64,000 nucleotides of DNA, from positions 62,001-126,000 of the forward strand of contig NZ_JAEVHF010000006.1 of NCBI RefSeq assembly GCF_018263925.1, in the 5' to 3' direction. Shown here one piece after another: positions 54,179 to 63,347 of this stretch. The notes beneath the pieces were generated by a model, which ran no database searches, had not been told where the DNA came from, and saw only the letters and a list, made by a program, of their open reading frames with translations. Position 1 is the stretch's first letter. Every line of letters starts with the position of its first letter. The stretch comes from Kistimonas asteriae. Lineage in GTDB: Bacteria; Pseudomonadota; Gammaproteobacteria; Pseudomonadales; Endozoicomonadaceae. The position numbers and the translations under genes were made by a program.

Positions 54179-54655
54179 TCAGTCCGGAATATCGTCTTCC
54201 CGGAAAATGCTACGCCTTGCAAACACGCGCTTAAGCAGATGATTGGTCTGAATCAGATCCATCACCGTAACCGCGATAGCACTGGCGCATACAATACAGG
54301 CATTAACAAACAGTAGTCCGCCATCATCACCGATGATTTCACCCGCCTCATTAAACTCAGGCATAAAAATACCCAGCGGGGTAAACAGGTGAAAAAAGAT
54401 CGCGCCAATCATAATGCACGATGCCATGGCTGCGCCATATAACCGTAACGGTGTAAACAACAGGATTGCGGCAATCAGCTCCGCAATTCCCACACCATAG
54501 GCGCCATACTGCCCAAACCAGTCAAACCCTGACCATTCGCCCAGTGTCCCGAAAATGAACCGGGTTTCAGGTGCACCCGAAAACTTGAAAAACAGCGACT
54601 GGATAAAGATGAATGCAATATAGGCGGACAGGATCCACGTTATCTTCCGGGACAT
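54179..54655 (-). CDS. DoxX-like membrane protein
   Basis: This 158-residue protein has four membrane segments (about 8-25, 48-70, 74-95 and 112-135), in the arrangement of small DoxX-type proteins (LIAAILLFTPLRLYGAAMAS). DoxX proteins are linked to respiratory or redox functions in the membrane; no specific role is known here. It is co-oriented with the YHS gene (17 bases away), so they likely share a transcript. Confidence 0.72.
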   Translation of the reverse strand: MSRKITWILSAYIAFIFIQSLFFKFSGAPETRFIFGTLGEWSGFDWFGQYGAYGVGIAELIAAILLFTPLRLYGAAMASCIMIGAIFFHLFTPLGIFMPEFNEAGEIIGDDGGLLFVNACIVCASAIAVTVMDLIQTNHLLKRVFARRSIFREDDIPD

Positions 54656-54671
54656 GGTGCCTCCCTGGCGT

Positions 54672-55127
54672 TTAGTTATTGTTCAATGCCGGCCAGTGCT
54701 TATCGCCCTGGGTAATGAACCCGGGAATATCCTTCAACCAGCGATCCTGCACTGACTTGTCATAATTAAGATAAAGCTTTCCATCCACAATTTTCCAGTA
54801 TTCGGGGTCACCTTTATAAAGATCGTTCCTTGCCGCGACCGCCCAGGCACAGTGTCCGCCGTATTGTGGCGCATAGCGTTCCGGCAATTCCTTGAACGTT
54901 TTCAGGTTCTCAGCACTACTGAAATACCAGTCTGCGCCCTGCCAGCGATGCTTGAAATTACTGCTGCCTTCGACGGGCCTCCCCTCGGTAAAATAAGCGA
55001 CGGTGTCGTAACCACCCACCGCCTTGTTACTGAAGTAACCGGTATAGATAGTGTCTGCTGAAGCAATACCAGCCCCCCATAGCAACAAAGGCATCACCAC
55101 AGCCAGATTAAACAGGATTCGTTGCAT
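54672..55127 (-). CDS. Exported YHS-domain protein
   Basis: This 151-residue protein has a signal peptide (about 1-24, ending ASA-DT) followed by a YHS domain (about 30-105: GYFSNKAVGGYDTVAYFTEG, then YAPQYGGHCAWAVA). YHS domains often bind copper or other metals. It is probably periplasmic. It lies between the ATP-grasp and DoxX genes, on the same strand with short gaps, suggesting an operon. Confidence 0.85.
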   Translation of the reverse strand: MQRILFNLAVVMPLLLWGAGIASADTIYTGYFSNKAVGGYDTVAYFTEGRPVEGSSNFKHRWQGADWYFSSAENLKTFKELPERYAPQYGGHCAWAVAARNDLYKGDPEYWKIVDGKLYLNYDKSVQDRWLKDIPGFITQGDKHWPALNNN

Positions 55128-55154
55128 TTTTATGTCCTCATTCCATGACGCGTC

Positions 55155-56300
55155 TTATTCGGTATCCGGATAGGATCGTCCAAGCCGTTTTTCCCTCTGC
55201 CAACCCTTTATAAGAGCCAGAAGTCCATCCGACCTGGCTCCCCTGCGTCGATTGATGGCTCCAATACGAAACAACGTGTTGTACTGATGGAACAGGGTCT
55301 TATACACCTCTCGCAGGGAAGAATCGGCATCCCAGATATGCGCCGCTTCACTGCTGACGCCATTAATTTCCAGAATAGTGAAATCCTTTCCTTCTTGCAG
55401 GGAATGGGTATCCCGAAAGCGCACATCAAAGCGCCCGTAGTAAAACCCATCAATATCCTGACAAATCTGGTCCAAAGCTGTCGTCAACGCCTCCGTTATA
55501 AGAGGGCGCCCATCCCGGAAGATCGCACCCCGGCTATGGCTGCCGGCAAAGGCCAGCCGAAACGGCTGCCCTTCTGGAATCACCTGATCCAGAAATGCTT
55601 CATGGCGCTTGAAATACAAATGCGTCAACTGCCCGGCCCTTGGATCCTCTTGAATCAGGGTTCTCAAGGTATCGATACCATTGCCGTAGACGTAAGGCTG
55701 GTATTTCAGGGTGATGGAAAATAGCTGTCCTTTATCCGCGCCCGGGATCCGGATATAAAAAATGCCGGCTTCCGCCTCATAAGGAACGAGTTGTTGAAAC
55801 AGGATATGGCCACCATCCGGAAAATCCTGTAGATAGGCAGCCACTTCAACCGCATCACGCACAATACGGACGCCTTGCCCACGACAGCCCATATCCGGCT
55901 TCGCAATCAAGGGAAAATGCAGGTCTGACGCCGTAATGGCCTCTAATGCCGTATTCAGTGTTTTTTCTGCCTGGGCTTTGTCATTCTGCACCCGACACCA
56001 GTCAGCAATATGTTGACGGGCATACTCACCGGCACGGCCGAAATTCGCCGCTTTGGACTCCCCGACCATCCCGCCCAGGTAAAACCCGGGATTCGCACAC
56101 AGGGGAAGTGTCAGGCTGCGATGCTGAATCGCCCGAAACAGCCAAAGAATTGCCACAGGGAAATAGACCAAAGGCGTCGGCCAGAACTCAAAAAAAGCAA
56201 TGGCTCGCCGGGTCCGTGTCAGCGGCGGCATGCCAACATGGGCTTGTTTGTCTGAAAATGTCGGTAAAACGGCCTGCTCAATTAACGTATTCTCTGTCAT
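55155..56300 (-). CDS. ATP-grasp ligase-like protein
   Basis: This 381-residue protein has an ATP-grasp fold similar to D-Ala-D-Ala ligase or carboxylate-amine ligases. The ATP-binding loop appears as LIAKPDMGCRGQGVRIV (about 130-146), then FQQLVPYEAEAGIFYIRIPG and the metal-binding end GRFDVRFRD ... FTILEINGVSSEA. The N-terminal part carries one hydrophobic stretch. ATG 56300 (MTENTLIEQ) is chosen, overlapping the end of the DedA gene by 23 bases; a later Met at 56231 is possible. The substrate is unknown. Confidence 0.8.
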   Translation of the reverse strand: MTENTLIEQAVLPTFSDKQAHVGMPPLTRTRRAIAFFEFWPTPLVYFPVAILWLFRAIQHRSLTLPLCANPGFYLGGMVGESKAANFGRAGEYARQHIADWCRVQNDKAQAEKTLNTALEAITASDLHFPLIAKPDMGCRGQGVRIVRDAVEVAAYLQDFPDGGHILFQQLVPYEAEAGIFYIRIPGADKGQLFSITLKYQPYVYGNGIDTLRTLIQEDPRAGQLTHLYFKRHEAFLDQVIPEGQPFRLAFAGSHSRGAIFRDGRPLITEALTTALDQICQDIDGFYYGRFDVRFRDTHSLQEGKDFTILEINGVSSEAAHIWDADSSLREVYKTLFHQYNTLFRIGAINRRRGARSDGLLALIKGWQREKRLGRSYPDTE

Positions 56301-56877
56301 TGTTCTGAATATCCATATAACGGCCCAGTGACCGACTGATCCATCCATGCCCCAGGTAAAACAGCACAACTACCCCCGGAAGCAGCAACCACTTCCATTC
56401 ACCCAACGTCATCCAGAAGTGCTCGCCCAGCAGATACAGCCCGCTAAACAGTGCTCCGGTCCACAGTAACGACGCCACTAAGACGGTACCGAAAAAGAGT
56501 CGCAGTGACAGGGCAAACAACCCGCAGGCCAGGTAGCAGGGTAACCGCATGCCCGGTATCAGCCTGACCAGGAAAACCGTCATCACCATATTGCGCGCTA
56601 ACCAGCCCCTTGCTCTTTCCAACGCGGGTTTCGCTGTCAGCCGCTGAAACCGACGAAAGCGCCGGATCAGGCTTCCCATCCCATAGAGCCATAAATCCCC
56701 GGTGAAAATCCCTAAAAACAGTGCGGCAAACGCGCTAAACGGGGCGACCACCCCTTCGGCTGCGAGCACAGCCGCTCCCACAATGGCGGCATCTTCCAGG
56801 ATGTAGGTAGCAATGACGATCGAGACCAGCACCCCTAGCGGATGATCGGAGAGCAATAGCATCAGCGGGTCCATCAT
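56278..56877 (-). CDS. DedA-family membrane protein
   Basis: This 199-residue inner-membrane protein of the DedA (SNARE-associated) family is involved in phospholipid flipping or membrane homeostasis. It shows the family features ILEDAAIVGAAVLAAEG, LGIFTGDLWLYGMG and FLVRLIPGMRLPCYLACG (about 110-127). ATG 56877 (MMDPLMLLLSDHPL), after AGGAAG, is preferred to an upstream Met. It is first in a same-strand run: DedA, ATP-grasp, YHS, DoxX and the acyltransferase, which together suggest an envelope-lipid module. Confidence 0.88.
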   Translation of the reverse strand: MMDPLMLLLSDHPLGVLVSIVIATYILEDAAIVGAAVLAAEGVVAPFSAFAALFLGIFTGDLWLYGMGSLIRRFRRFQRLTAKPALERARGWLARNMVMTVFLVRLIPGMRLPCYLACGLFALSLRLFFGTVLVASLLWTGALFSGLYLLGEHFWMTLGEWKWLLLPGVVVLFYLGHGWISRSLGRYMDIQNNDREYVN

Positions 56878-57622
56878 CGGTTTCGCTTCCTGTGTCGCCT
56901 GTGAAGGCACTCTTCCAGGCAATCGGGACCACCTCACAACATCCTCAACAGCGGGCCCCTGTTTTCTTGTTATTACGCATTCAGCCAACGATCAGATTCA
57001 ACGGTTTCTGACTTAATCAGTATCCATTCGATCATCATGCTTCACTACAGCGTATCCTCTCGGACACTCAAACCTGCTGAATCACAATCTATCAAATGGA
57101 TGCTATGCCAAGTGAGAATACCTCGTCTCTCAACGGGAGAACCCCATCCACCACGTTTCTAAAATGCATTCATCTATATAAACAAAGCAGTTTATTGGAG
57201 TAAAGCGCCTGCCGGTCAGCCCCGTCCTTACAGGGCATTGATGCATAATCTCATCGCCGCGTTTTTGATTGTGATGCATCATCGCTTTAAACAATCAAGG
57301 TAACGATAAAATGAAACAAGACTGTCAACGTAACTTAACAGAATTTCTTCTACACTGTTTCTGAACGTTCGGCCAGACTCACAACAATGGCTGCAGTCTG
57401 TGGTACAAGGGCGTCGATACGCCCGGCCATCACAGAAACAAGTCCTCATTCCTGCAGGCCAACTGTTTAAGGTGGTATATAACCTGCATGATCAGGAGAA
57501 GAGAGTCTGAGCAATCACAGGGATTTGTGCCTGCGTCACGCACTCACAGCCATCACAGGCACCGGACGACTCACTATGGTAACCGTAGAAAAGCAGTGCA
57601 TGACTTAGGGAAGGAGCGCACA
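56878..57622. other. Long gap upstream of DedA and the 63-aa gene
   Basis: About 745 bases with promoters for both divergent genes. An 8-bp perfect inverted repeat TGATGCAT / ATGCATCA lies at 57239-57246 and 57274-57281. No coding frame looked convincing and no RNA family was recognised. Confidence 0.4.
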
Positions 57623-57814
57623 ATGGAACACGTTACACGCGTCAAGGATCGTATTACGTACGAGGAAGGATGCATCAAGGAATACCTCAGTAACGGCTGG
57701 ATTCGGGTCGAAATGGCCTGGGGAGAAATCCGTGAGTACCAGCAAAAAGACCTGATTCCATATATGGAATTACAACAAACTGTACCAGCCGCTGAAGAGA
57801 TAAGGCTGCACTGA
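57623..57814 (+). CDS. Conserved-looking small protein, 63 aa
   Basis: This 63-residue protein begins MEHVTRVKDRITYEEGCIKE and continues with WIRVEMAWGEIREYQQKDL. AAGGAG lies 6 bases before the ATG at 57623; the frame is open further up, but those codons look non-coding. It is probably a small soluble beta-rich protein. No family was recognised. Confidence 0.65.
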   Translation: MEHVTRVKDRITYEEGCIKEYLSNGWIRVEMAWGEIREYQQKDLIPYMELQQTVPAAEEIRLH

Positions 57815-58195
57815 TTGTCAGCATAATAGGAATACCGGCCTGTTGATGGTGCAAAACCATAACAGGCCGAAACCAGCGGGCAACCTCAACGCTAATTGAT
57901 ACGGCCCCTCATTTCCTTGTGATTCTCAAATCAAACAAGCCGCCCCTTACACCAGAAGTATCGCCATTTTCTGTTAACCCAACGCTTATATCCAAACAGT
58001 ACGGTCTTTTCCCGTTGAAAGACAAAATAGAATTCTTCTGGAAACAACAAGCCATTTCAGGTATTAATAAAGCGAAATCGCGTTAATAATTAAGACCTGC
58101 CCGTTAATTTCACGAGGCATTATCAACGTTAAATATTGCTGATTGCTTTTTATTCACTTAAAATCGTTCCGCATGCAACCTAGGGGTTAATTTAA
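57815..58195. promoter_or_regulatory. AT-rich region upstream of hns
   Basis: About 380 bases, AT-rich from 57960 on (TTAATAATTAAGACC and similar). No gene seen. H-NS genes are often self-repressed through such sequence. Confidence 0.4.
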
Positions 58196-58615
58196 ATGAA
58201 TATTTTTGACGAAATTCAACATCGTCTGGCAAGCAAGACTCGTATCCGCGCCCTGTTCAAAGATGTCCATGTTGAGGATATCGAGCGCATCATCAGCCGT
58301 CTTGAAGGCATCCTGGCCGAAAAGAAAGACGCTGTAGCCGCTGATGAAGCCAAACGTCAGGCCAAGCAGGAAAACATTGATGAAGTGCGTCGCCTGCTCG
58401 AGGAGCGCGGTCTGTCCCTGGACGACCTGGATCCTTCCGAAGAAGCTGCGCCCAAAAAGCGTCGCAATGTTCAGAAGTTCACTTTCCAGTATGAAACCAA
58501 CAGTGGCGACACTGTAACCTGGCACGGTTCCACCACCGGTCGTCTGCCAAAAGATTTCCAGACTTACCTGGATCGCACCGGCAAGAAGCGCCTTGATTGC
58601 GTTATCGAAGACTGA
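58196..58615 (+). CDS. hns: H-NS-family nucleoid protein
   Basis: This 139-residue DNA-bridging repressor has a helical N-terminal dimerisation region (about 1-85, rich in Glu/Lys/Arg), then the DNA-binding domain (about 95-139: FQYETNSGDTVTWHGSTTGR and LPKDFQTYL). The usual TW-x-GxGR core appears as TWHGSTTGRLP. H-NS proteins bind AT-rich, often foreign DNA and silence it; the islands at 18.4-21.2 and 45.7-49.7 kb are the sort of DNA it would cover. Single gene with a strong terminator; start at ATG 58196. Confidence 0.9.
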   Translation: MNIFDEIQHRLASKTRIRALFKDVHVEDIERIISRLEGILAEKKDAVAADEAKRQAKQENIDEVRRLLEERGLSLDDLDPSEEAAPKKRRNVQKFTFQYETNSGDTVTWHGSTTGRLPKDFQTYLDRTGKKRLDCVIED

Positions 58616-58675
58616 GCTGCTCAGATTTGATCCGATAATCGGCTAATCCGACTATCGGCAATAAATCGAAAAGAA

Positions 58676-58699
58676 AAGGGAGGCCAAGCCTCCCTTTTT
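58676..58699. terminator. Terminator after hns
   Basis: Stem GGGAGGC / GCCTCCC with loop CAA, T-run after it and A-run before it; it can also serve the convergent trhP gene. Confidence 0.92.
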
Positions 58700-58726
58700 A
58701 TTGTCTGAACTATGGCTAGCCTGCAA

Positions 58727-60076
58727 TCATGCAGGAGCCTCTGCCTGAGGCAGATTCCTCACCAGCAATGAGAACTCATCAACTTTCATGCCTTCAGGTA
58801 TCGGCAGTCGGACCTTGTGCCCGGAACCCGGTGCCACAGCGACTTTCTCTCCACGCTGGTTTTCCATATGATCCAGGCGGAACGTATGGTTACCGGAAGG
58901 CGTCAGCAGCTCCAGCGTATCCCCCTGCTCAAACCGGTTTTTGACGTCTATGGTGATGAATTCCGTGCCGGCATCCAGAATCTCGCCCACAAACTGTTGC
59001 AGGCTCCCTTTGGAAGCACCCTGCTCGTAATTCTGGTATTCGTCATGGACATGGCGACGGTAGAAGCCTTCGGTATACCCACGGCTGGCCAGATTCTCCA
59101 GCGTATCCATCAGTGACATATCGAATGATTTGCCAGCGGCTGCGTCATCAATGGCCTGACGATACACCTGGGCAGTACGCGCCACATAGTAGTGGGACTT
59201 GGTCCGCCCCTCGATCTTCAATGAATGAACCCCCATACCATGCAGACGATGGACATGCTGAATCGCACGGAGATCACGGGAATTCATGATGTAAGTGCCA
59301 TGCTCATCTTCATAAGCGGGCATGTATTGACCTGGGCGGTTCTCTTCCTGCAGCAGATACATCTTATCCGTTGGCTCACCACTGCCCAGCGTCGGTTCAT
59401 TCGCAACCTCTGCGGGATCAAAGGTGGTCGCGATGACATCACCACTGGCCGTTTCCGTGGCCTCATGGGCCTGGTACTTCCAGCGGCAGGCATTGGTGCA
59501 GGTGCCCTGGTTCGGATCACGGTGATTGATATACCCTGACAGCAGGCAACGACCGGAATAAGCAATGCAGAGCGAACCGTGCACAAACACTTCCAGCTCC
59601 GTATCCGGGCATTCTTCACGGATCTCTGCGATCTCATCCAGCGACAGCTCGCGGGAGAGAATAATCCGGCTCACGCCCTGACGGGCCCAGAACTTCACCG
59701 TGGAAAAGTTAACAACGTTTGCCTGTACCGACATATGCACCGGCATATCGGGCCAACGGTCACGCACCATCATGATCAGACCGGGATCAGACATGATCAG
59801 GGCATCAGGCTTCATGGCAATGACCGGCTCCATATCCCGCAGATAGGTTTTCACCTTCGCGTTATGGGGCGCAATGTTACTCGCCAGGTAGAACTGCTTG
59901 CCCTGGGCATGCGCTTCATTGATGCCGTTTTCGAGGTTTTCCAACTTGAAGTCGTTATTGCGCACTCGCAGGCTGTAGCGGGGCTGGCCGGCATAGACCG
60001 CATCCGCACCGTAGGCGAAGGCATAACGCATGTTTCTCAGGGTGCCGGCGGGCGACAGGAGTTCCGGTTTGCTCAT
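58727..60076 (-). CDS. trhP: TrhP/YegQ-type U32 peptidase-family protein
   Basis: This 449-residue protein of the U32 family resembles E. coli YegQ (TrhP), which helps make 5-hydroxyuridine at the wobble position of tRNA. The N-terminus KPELLSPAGTLRNMRYAFAY is diagnostic, and the U32 signature ELEVFVHGSLCIAYSGRCLL (about 159-178) and later SLKIEGRTKSHYYVAR (about 285-300) are present. The length is similar to E. coli. Single gene; start at ATG 60076. Confidence 0.92.
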   Translation of the reverse strand: MSKPELLSPAGTLRNMRYAFAYGADAVYAGQPRYSLRVRNNDFKLENLENGINEAHAQGKQFYLASNIAPHNAKVKTYLRDMEPVIAMKPDALIMSDPGLIMMVRDRWPDMPVHMSVQANVVNFSTVKFWARQGVSRIILSRELSLDEIAEIREECPDTELEVFVHGSLCIAYSGRCLLSGYINHRDPNQGTCTNACRWKYQAHEATETASGDVIATTFDPAEVANEPTLGSGEPTDKMYLLQEENRPGQYMPAYEDEHGTYIMNSRDLRAIQHVHRLHGMGVHSLKIEGRTKSHYYVARTAQVYRQAIDDAAAGKSFDMSLMDTLENLASRGYTEGFYRRHVHDEYQNYEQGASKGSLQQFVGEILDAGTEFITIDVKNRFEQGDTLELLTPSGNHTFRLDHMENQRGEKVAVAPGSGHKVRLPIPEGMKVDEFSLLVRNLPQAEAPA

Positions 60077-60155
60077 AACATCTCACTGACTCAGGCGAAG
60101 GCGCATTGTAGACGCTTTATAATTGTTCAGAAAATAGTCACTTACAGCTATAAAA

Positions 60156-60176
60156 AAACCCGCAAAGTGCGGGTTT
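60156..60176 (-). terminator. Terminator after rpmG
   Basis: Stem AAACCCGC / GCGGGTTT with a 5-base loop, followed on the minus strand by TTTT. It closes the rpmB-rpmG transcript. Confidence 0.92.
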
Positions 60177-60227
60177 CTTTAACACGTCCACCACAGTCCC
60201 CGATAACAGGGCTGCGGAAAGCCGATC

Positions 60228-60395
60228 TTACTTGATCTTGGCTTCCTTGAACTCAACGTGCTTGCGGACTTTGGGATCGTACTTCTTGAAGACGAACTTG
60301 TCCGGGGTGTTACGCTTGTTCTTGGTGGTGGTGTAGAAGTAACCGGTACCGGCAGTGGATACCAGTTTGACTTTCTCGCGAACAGCCTTAGCCAT
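60228..60395 (-). CDS. rpmG: 50S ribosomal protein L33
   Basis: The 55-residue protein begins [20 protein letters not shown] and ends EAKIK, the standard bacterial L33. It follows rpmB by 25 bases on the same strand. Confidence 0.97.
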   Translation of the reverse strand: MAKAVREKVKLVSTAGTGYFYTTTKNKRNTPDKFVFKKYDPKVRKHVEFKEAKIK

Positions 60396-60420
60396 CGTCG
60401 TAATCCTCTGTTATCGAACC

Positions 60421-60657
60421 TTAGAAACGCTCGCCGCGGGCGCGGAGCTCAGCCAGAACGGTATCGATACCCTTCTTGTCGATGATGCGCATGCCTTTGG
60501 CAGAAACACGCAGTCTCACAAAACGCTTCTCGGACTCAACCCAGAAACGGTGATGGTGCAGGTTCGGCAGAAAACGACGACGAGTCTTGTTGTTAGCGTG
60601 TGATACGTTGTTACCGACAGCGGGACGCTTGCCGGTAACCTGGCAAACTCTGGACAT
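60421..60657 (-). CDS. rpmB: 50S ribosomal protein L28
   Basis: The 78-residue protein begins [20 protein letters not shown] and is the standard L28. ATG 60657 is the family start; an earlier in-frame Met is not used. It is the first gene of the rpmB-rpmG pair. Confidence 0.97.
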   Translation of the reverse strand: MSRVCQVTGKRPAVGNNVSHANNKTRRRFLPNLHHHRFWVESEKRFVRLRVSAKGMRIIDKKGIDTVLAELRARGERF

Positions 60658-61161
60658 ATTTGAGCCTCTCTCTAAGCGTTTACCCAACCCGAAAGCTGGA
60701 TTCTTTATTCATACATACCGGAACTACCCGGTCAGGCAGTAGCCGGCCCGCCCAAATGCGTTCAGCCGAGAGCCGGTACTCAAAGACCGGGCTTTATACC
60801 AGAAAGTAATCCTGCTGGCAATAATTGATTACTTCTTGCACAAACGCTGAACGATGAACAACGTGAACAAAACGCCCGCTGTTTCGGGTTTCAGGCAGTG
60901 GGTTACGGCAGCAATAGGCCACCCATTTTGGCGGTGAACTTTAATGGACTCTCAGGGTAATGACAATACGGCATTCCAGTCATCTTAAGCCTGTGAACAG
61001 TATTCTGATACTGCTGAGAGCCAGGTAAACGTCAATGACAAGGCAAATAAGGACTCATCACCTTGCCATGCTGCCGGATTGGCAGCTCCCACTCGCACTG
61101 CAAATTTCCTATCTATACTGCCCCTGCATCATTCAACCGTAGATGCAGAGAGGTTTCCAGC
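60658..61161. other. Gap upstream of rpmB and the Cys-rich gene
   Basis: About 500 bases holding the rpmB promoter (minus) and that of the gene at 61162 (plus). In many gammaproteobacteria radC lies here; no radC sequence is seen. Confidence 0.45.
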
Positions 61162-61539
61162 ATGAAGTTTTACCGACTGTTTGGCTTGTCTGTACTAGTC
61201 GCCGGTGCGTCTACCGGTGTCTCCGCTTATATGAATGCCAACTGCGGCAGTGCCGATGACTGGCCTTCCCATCATCTCTGCTGTTCCCAACCAGGCGCAT
61301 CAGAGAATTCCATCTGGGCTTCCGCGCCAGGATCAGGCTGGCATTGTACTTATCAGCAGCGCTCAAATTGTGGTGTGAATACGCACATCTGGGACAATGA
61401 CGGTAAATTTGTCACCCAGGACACCATGTCTTCCTATTGCAAAGCCAGGGGACAAGGTGATCCTGTCTTCGATGGCAAACCGCCCGCCATTAAAATAGAA
61501 AGCGAGCCTGTCACAGCCGCAACCCACCAAACCCAATAA
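61162..61539 (+). CDS. Exported Cys-rich protein, 125 aa
   Basis: This 125-residue protein starts at ATG 61162 with GAGG about 10 bases before. It has a signal peptide (MKFYRLFGLSVLVAGASTGV then SAYM) and six Cys in the mature part, including HHLCCSQPG, which suggests a small disulphide-bonded secreted protein. No family was recognised. It lies between rpmB and a decayed pilin locus. Confidence 0.6.
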   Translation: MKFYRLFGLSVLVAGASTGVSAYMNANCGSADDWPSHHLCCSQPGASENSIWASAPGSGWHCTYQQRSNCGVNTHIWDNDGKFVTQDTMSSYCKARGQGDPVFDGKPPAIKIESEPVTAATHQTQ

Positions 61540-61931
61540 CCCATGACTGACCATTACTGAAACGTTGTGAATCTGACACAGCAGGTATTTTTGAGAATCT
61601 CTGTAGAGATGTCTCTACATGAAGCCTTTCTGTAAGTGGCTTTCAGTACTCGCTATTTATTGATTCATCCCAGTAATCCAGTGAACCACAGGGGAGCCGG
61701 AATGCTCCCTGCACAAAGACAGATACCCTTGATCGTAAACGCCCATTGATAATGGACGAACACGCGCTAAACCAAAGGTCTGAGGAACAATGTCGACGCA
61801 TACCTGGCTTAAACACCAGCCCTTGATTGACCCTCAATACCGGAAACCCATGACATTCCAGCCAATACTCTGAAACCAAAACCGATTAAGCTTGCACGAT
61901 AGTACAACACAAGAATAATAAAAATGCCGCT
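61540..61931. other. Gap upstream of the pilin genes
   Basis: About 390 bases with no supported gene. A 78-codon minus-strand frame (61643-61879) has no ribosome site and looks spurious. Confidence 0.4.
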
Positions 61932-62357
61932 ATGTCACACAATAAAGGCTTCACCCTCGTTGAACTGATGATCACCCCGGCAATCGCAGGCATCCTGCTG
62001 GGTATCGGTATTCCCAGCTTTCAGGATTTTATGGCGGAAAACCGGGTACGCACGCATTCCACAGCGCTCCAGCATTCATTGCAGTATGCCCGCAGTGAAG
62101 CCATCAAGCGTAATGCACTGATATCTGTCGCTCGGGTCGACAACGACTGGAACAATGACTGGGCGGTTCTGTCAGGTGGACAGGCGCTGAAACAGTTTGC
62201 GCCTGACAACAACACCCAGCTGGCTACCAATAATGCCGCTACCCAGTTCATCTTCTTCCTGCCCGACGGCTCCACCCTCAACGGTGAAACCTTCACCATT
62301 ACATCCGACGGTGAAGCCCGGCAAGTCAGTGTCAGTCTGGCCGGCCAGGTTTTGTAG
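61932..62357 (+). CDS. FimT/GspH-type minor pseudopilin
   Basis: This 141-residue type IV pilin-like protein has the prepilin-peptidase motif KGFTLVELM near the N-terminus (cleavage G-F), followed by a hydrophobic helix (MITPAIAGILLGIGIPSF). A GspH/FimT-type domain follows. It is smaller than most FimT proteins. It would help prime pilus assembly. The Pro in MITPAIAG is unusual for the helix. The next gene is a broken pilV-like one, so the locus may no longer work. Confidence 0.82.
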   Translation: MSHNKGFTLVELMITPAIAGILLGIGIPSFQDFMAENRVRTHSTALQHSLQYARSEAIKRNALISVARVDNDWNNDWAVLSGGQALKQFAPDNNTQLATNNAATQFIFFLPDGSTLNGETFTITSDGEARQVSVSLAGQVL

Positions 62358-62377
62358 CGGTGAGTCTGGGGTGACCA

Positions 62378-62795
62378 ATGAAACGGCAACAAGGCATTAC
62401 CCTGGCTGAAGTATTGATCACCGTCCTGATCACGGCTTTCGGGATTGTGGGTTTGGTCTCCCTGCAACTCAGCGCATCAACTAGCCGCCCAGCAAGCCAG
62501 TGAGAATGGCTTCTACATTGCAACGGCCGGCGCCTGTCCCGGCAGTGCAGCCATCACGGCTTGCGTCAGACTGACCGCAACGGCACCCGAACAGGCAACT
62601 GGAACTGAACCCACTTTTGACCAGACTCCCGACAGTGCGCGTCACTCGGAACAGGTCATCATAATGCCAAGTAATAGTGGGTACATCTCCAGCATTCGTA
62701 TCTGGATTCCTAAAAGCACATTAATTTTTATTGTTTTTTCCCAAAAAAAAGATGCAATCCCCGATGGCCTTGACTGGATAGTCGCCCCTGACTAA
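62378..62795 (+). pseudogene. Broken PilV-like minor pilin
   Basis: From ATG 62378 the frame reads MKRQQGITLAEVLITVLITA then FGIVGLVSLQLSA, the N-terminus of a PilV-type minor pilin, but it stops at 62503. From about 62470 a different frame continues as QLAAQQASENGFYIATAGAC and on to 62795, as expected of a frameshifted remainder. pilW, pilX and pilY1 usually follow but are absent. A frameshift plus deletion in an old minor-pilin operon is the simplest explanation. Confidence 0.6.
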
Positions 62796-62869
62796 AGGTT
62801 CACTATTCCTTGTCGGTGCATCAATAAGTAGACAACTCACAATCAAATAGGCAACAGGAGGGTATGGTC

Positions 62870-63190
62870 ATGCCCAAATACCTCATTCAAGCTAATTATG
62901 TCGGTGAGGGTGTAAAAGGCCTGCTGAAAGACGGTGGATCAAAACGGAAAGCGGCTGTTGAAAACCTTATAGAGTCGCTGTCAGGTAAAATCGAATCCTT
63001 CTACTATTCATTTGGCGCTACTGATTTGTTTGTCATTGGTGAATTCCCGGACAACACATCCCTAACCGCTGCCGTTTTATCAGTTAACGCTACAGGCATG
63101 TGTGAGAGCAAGACAACGGTATTACTTTCACCTGAGGAACTGGATGAGGCGGCGAAAAAAAGCCCCGTTTATATAGCTCCAGGCCAGTAA
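62870..63190 (+). CDS. GYD-domain protein
   Basis: This 106-residue soluble protein of the GYD family (PF08734) has MPKYLIQANYVGEGVKGLLK at the N-terminus and SFGATDLFVIGEFPDNTSL in the middle. ATG 62870 is preferred over 62864 because CAGGAGGG sits about 9 bases before it. The function is unknown. It stands between the pilin remnants and coaBC. Confidence 0.85.
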   Translation: MPKYLIQANYVGEGVKGLLKDGGSKRKAAVENLIESLSGKIESFYYSFGATDLFVIGEFPDNTSLTAAVLSVNATGMCESKTTVLLSPEELDEAAKKSPVYIAPGQ

Positions 63191-63347
63191 AGGCTGTCCT
63201 GACCAAGGCATGGCATTGCTAACAGGCAACAACGCTCTCCAGATAGATATCAGTCCAACTCTCGTCGCCCTCTAAGGCTTAGCACATGGTTTAACGCAGC
63301 CAGCATGCTTATAATGGCCGTTTGACTCAAACCAAGCAGTTACACGA

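Noticed and set aside
61643..61879. 78-codon minus-strand frame upstream of the pilin gene
   Set aside because: No ribosome site or recognisable features.
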